A stretch of DNA of 5,641 nt from assembly GCA_017998095.1 (NCBI GenBank), contig JAGODU010000233.1, positions 1 through 5,641 on the forward strand, given 5' to 3'. This document shows positions 4,891 through 5,641 of this stretch, piece by piece (the first letter of the stretch is position 1; the number at the start of each line of letters is the position of its first letter). The notes beneath the pieces are model-generated. The model was given only the letters and a program-made list of their open reading frames with translations. It did no database searches and was not told where the DNA came from. The position numbers and the translations under genes were made by a program. The DNA is from Prolixibacteraceae bacterium (GTDB lineage Bacteria; Bacteroidota; Bacteroidia; Bacteroidales; Prolixibacteraceae).

Positions 4891-5641
4891 ATGATAAATT
4901 TTAAGAGGAATGCAGCAGAAAAAGTTATGAGAGAATACCCTAAGTCCATCTTCACCATTGATGTGGAGGACTATTTTAATGTAACCGAAGAAAGAGGTGA
5001 GCCGCCGGTTTCAGAATGGGATTCTTTACCGAGCATTGTAGAAAGCGGTTTTATGAAGTTGCTGGCTTTGCTGGATACTTATCAAGTGCAGGCAACCTGT
5101 TTCTTTTTGGGTTACATCGCGAAGAAGTATCCGCAATTAGTGAAAGAAGCGCAGAAAAGGGGGCATGAAATTGCCTCGCATGGGATGTATCATCGGCTCA
5201 TATATAAAATGAGCAGAGAAGAATTTGCAGCCGATTTGATGCAGTCCAAAAAAATTCTGGAAGACATCAGTTCCGAGCAGGTTACAGCATTTAGAAGTCC
5301 CAGTTTTTCTTTCACGGAAGCGACACCCTGGTTTTTTGAGACCTTAGCGGAGGCAGGTTTTCGTGCCGATTCCTCTGTTTTTCCGATTAAAAGGGACTAT
5401 GGTGGTTATAAAACAACGCAGAAAAAGCCCTATTGGGTAACTACCGCACAAGGAAGGATATGTGAATTTCCTATTTCCGTAGCGCCTTTTTGCGGTAAAG
5501 AAATTTGTTTTTTTGGGGGTGGTTATTTGCGTCTTTTTCCCAAAAGGGTTATTTTGGCGATGCACAAAAAGCTGGAAAAGGAAGGAATTCCCACTCTTTT
5601 TTACATTCATCCGCGAGAAATGGAGCCCCGGCATCCGCGGA
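4891..5641 (+). CDS. Polysaccharide deacetylase, XrtA/PEP-CTERM-locus-like subfamily (cut by window edge)
   Basis: A NodB-fold deacetylase that should remove acetyl groups from N-acetylhexosamines of an exopolysaccharide or its precursor. 250 codons are visible and the 3' end lies beyond the window. Motifs: FTIDVEDYF (21-29) with the catalytic/metal acids, matching the variant of the exopolysaccharide-locus subfamily; ASHGMYH (95-101), giving HxxxH metal ligands H97 and H101; FRSPSFSF (134-141); and FYIHPRE (237-243) with the last motif histidine H240. No signal peptide or membrane segment is seen, so cytoplasmic action is likely. The start is uncertain. ATG 4891 has only GGAAAG immediately before it, while ATG 4927 (giving MREYPKSIF) lacks a good Shine-Dalgarno. 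An in-frame TAA at 4873-4875 limits any extension. Higher G+C and use of codons such as CCG, GCG and CGG set it apart from the restriction module. Confidence 0.88.
   Translation, partial: MINFKRNAAEKVMREYPKSIFTIDVEDYFNVTEERGEPPVSEWDSLPSIVESGFMKLLALLDTYQVQATCFFLGYIAKKYPQLVKEAQKRGHEIASHGMYHRLIYKMSREEFAADLMQSKKILEDISSEQVTAFRSPSFSFTEATPWFFETLAEAGFRADSSVFPIKRDYGGYKTTQKKPYWVTTAQGRICEFPISVAPFCGKEICFFGGGYLRLFPKRVILAMHKKLEKEGIPTLFYIHPREMEPRHPR

Noticed and set aside
5344..5634. Minus-strand frame opposite the deacetylase
   Set aside because: Antisense to conserved deacetylase sequence, with no supporting ribosome site.

Overview
The window is bacterial: compact genes, clear Shine-Dalgarno sequences, and start/stop overlaps within two operons. 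No genus can be assigned. Two chromosomal-looking genes sit at the edges. The left edge (minus strand, cut by the window) encodes the N-terminal winged-helix domain of an ArsR/HTH_20-like regulator. The right edge (plus strand, cut by the window) encodes a NodB-type polysaccharide deacetylase of the subfamily found in exopolysaccharide loci, including XrtA/PEP-CTERM loci. Between them lies an accessory block of defence/toxin-like genes, all on the plus strand.

Layout. 1-250: regulator, divergent from everything else. 251-443: intergenic region with a perfect 7-bp inverted repeat, a direct repeat of ATAGTAT and a candidate promoter for the regulator. 444-707: unrecognised 87-residue protein whose stop codon overlaps the start of a Fic-domain protein (704-1840). 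The Fic protein has an intact catalytic motif and its own N-terminal inhibitory helix. 1841-2105: intergenic region with three tandem 41-bp repeats, each carrying a dyad, that end two bases before a candidate -35 box. 2106-3200: AccI-like type II restriction endonuclease. 3194-4807: its N6-adenine DNA methyltransferase, overlapping the endonuclease by 7 bases. 4804-4875: possible 23-residue ORF overlapping the methyltransferase stop. 4891-5641: deacetylase. I saw no convincing rho-independent terminator anywhere in the window.

How the genes work together. The endonuclease and methyltransferase form a self-contained restriction-modification (R-M) system: one cuts unmodified DNA, the other protects the host at the same site. 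If the AccI assignment is right, the site would be GTMKAC, and no such site occurs in these 5641 bases. The Fic gene and its small upstream partner form a second translationally coupled unit, probably an AMP-transferase with built-in self-inhibition and an unknown companion. Hand counts of sample blocks give about 34% G+C in the endonuclease (2461-2580), 42% in the Fic gene (1201-1260) and 43% in the deacetylase (5041-5160). The R-M module therefore looks like the most recent arrival, and may have come separately from the Fic pair.

The least explained parts are the 41-bp repeat array that seems to control the R-M operon without any visible C-protein gene, and the 87-residue partner of the Fic protein.
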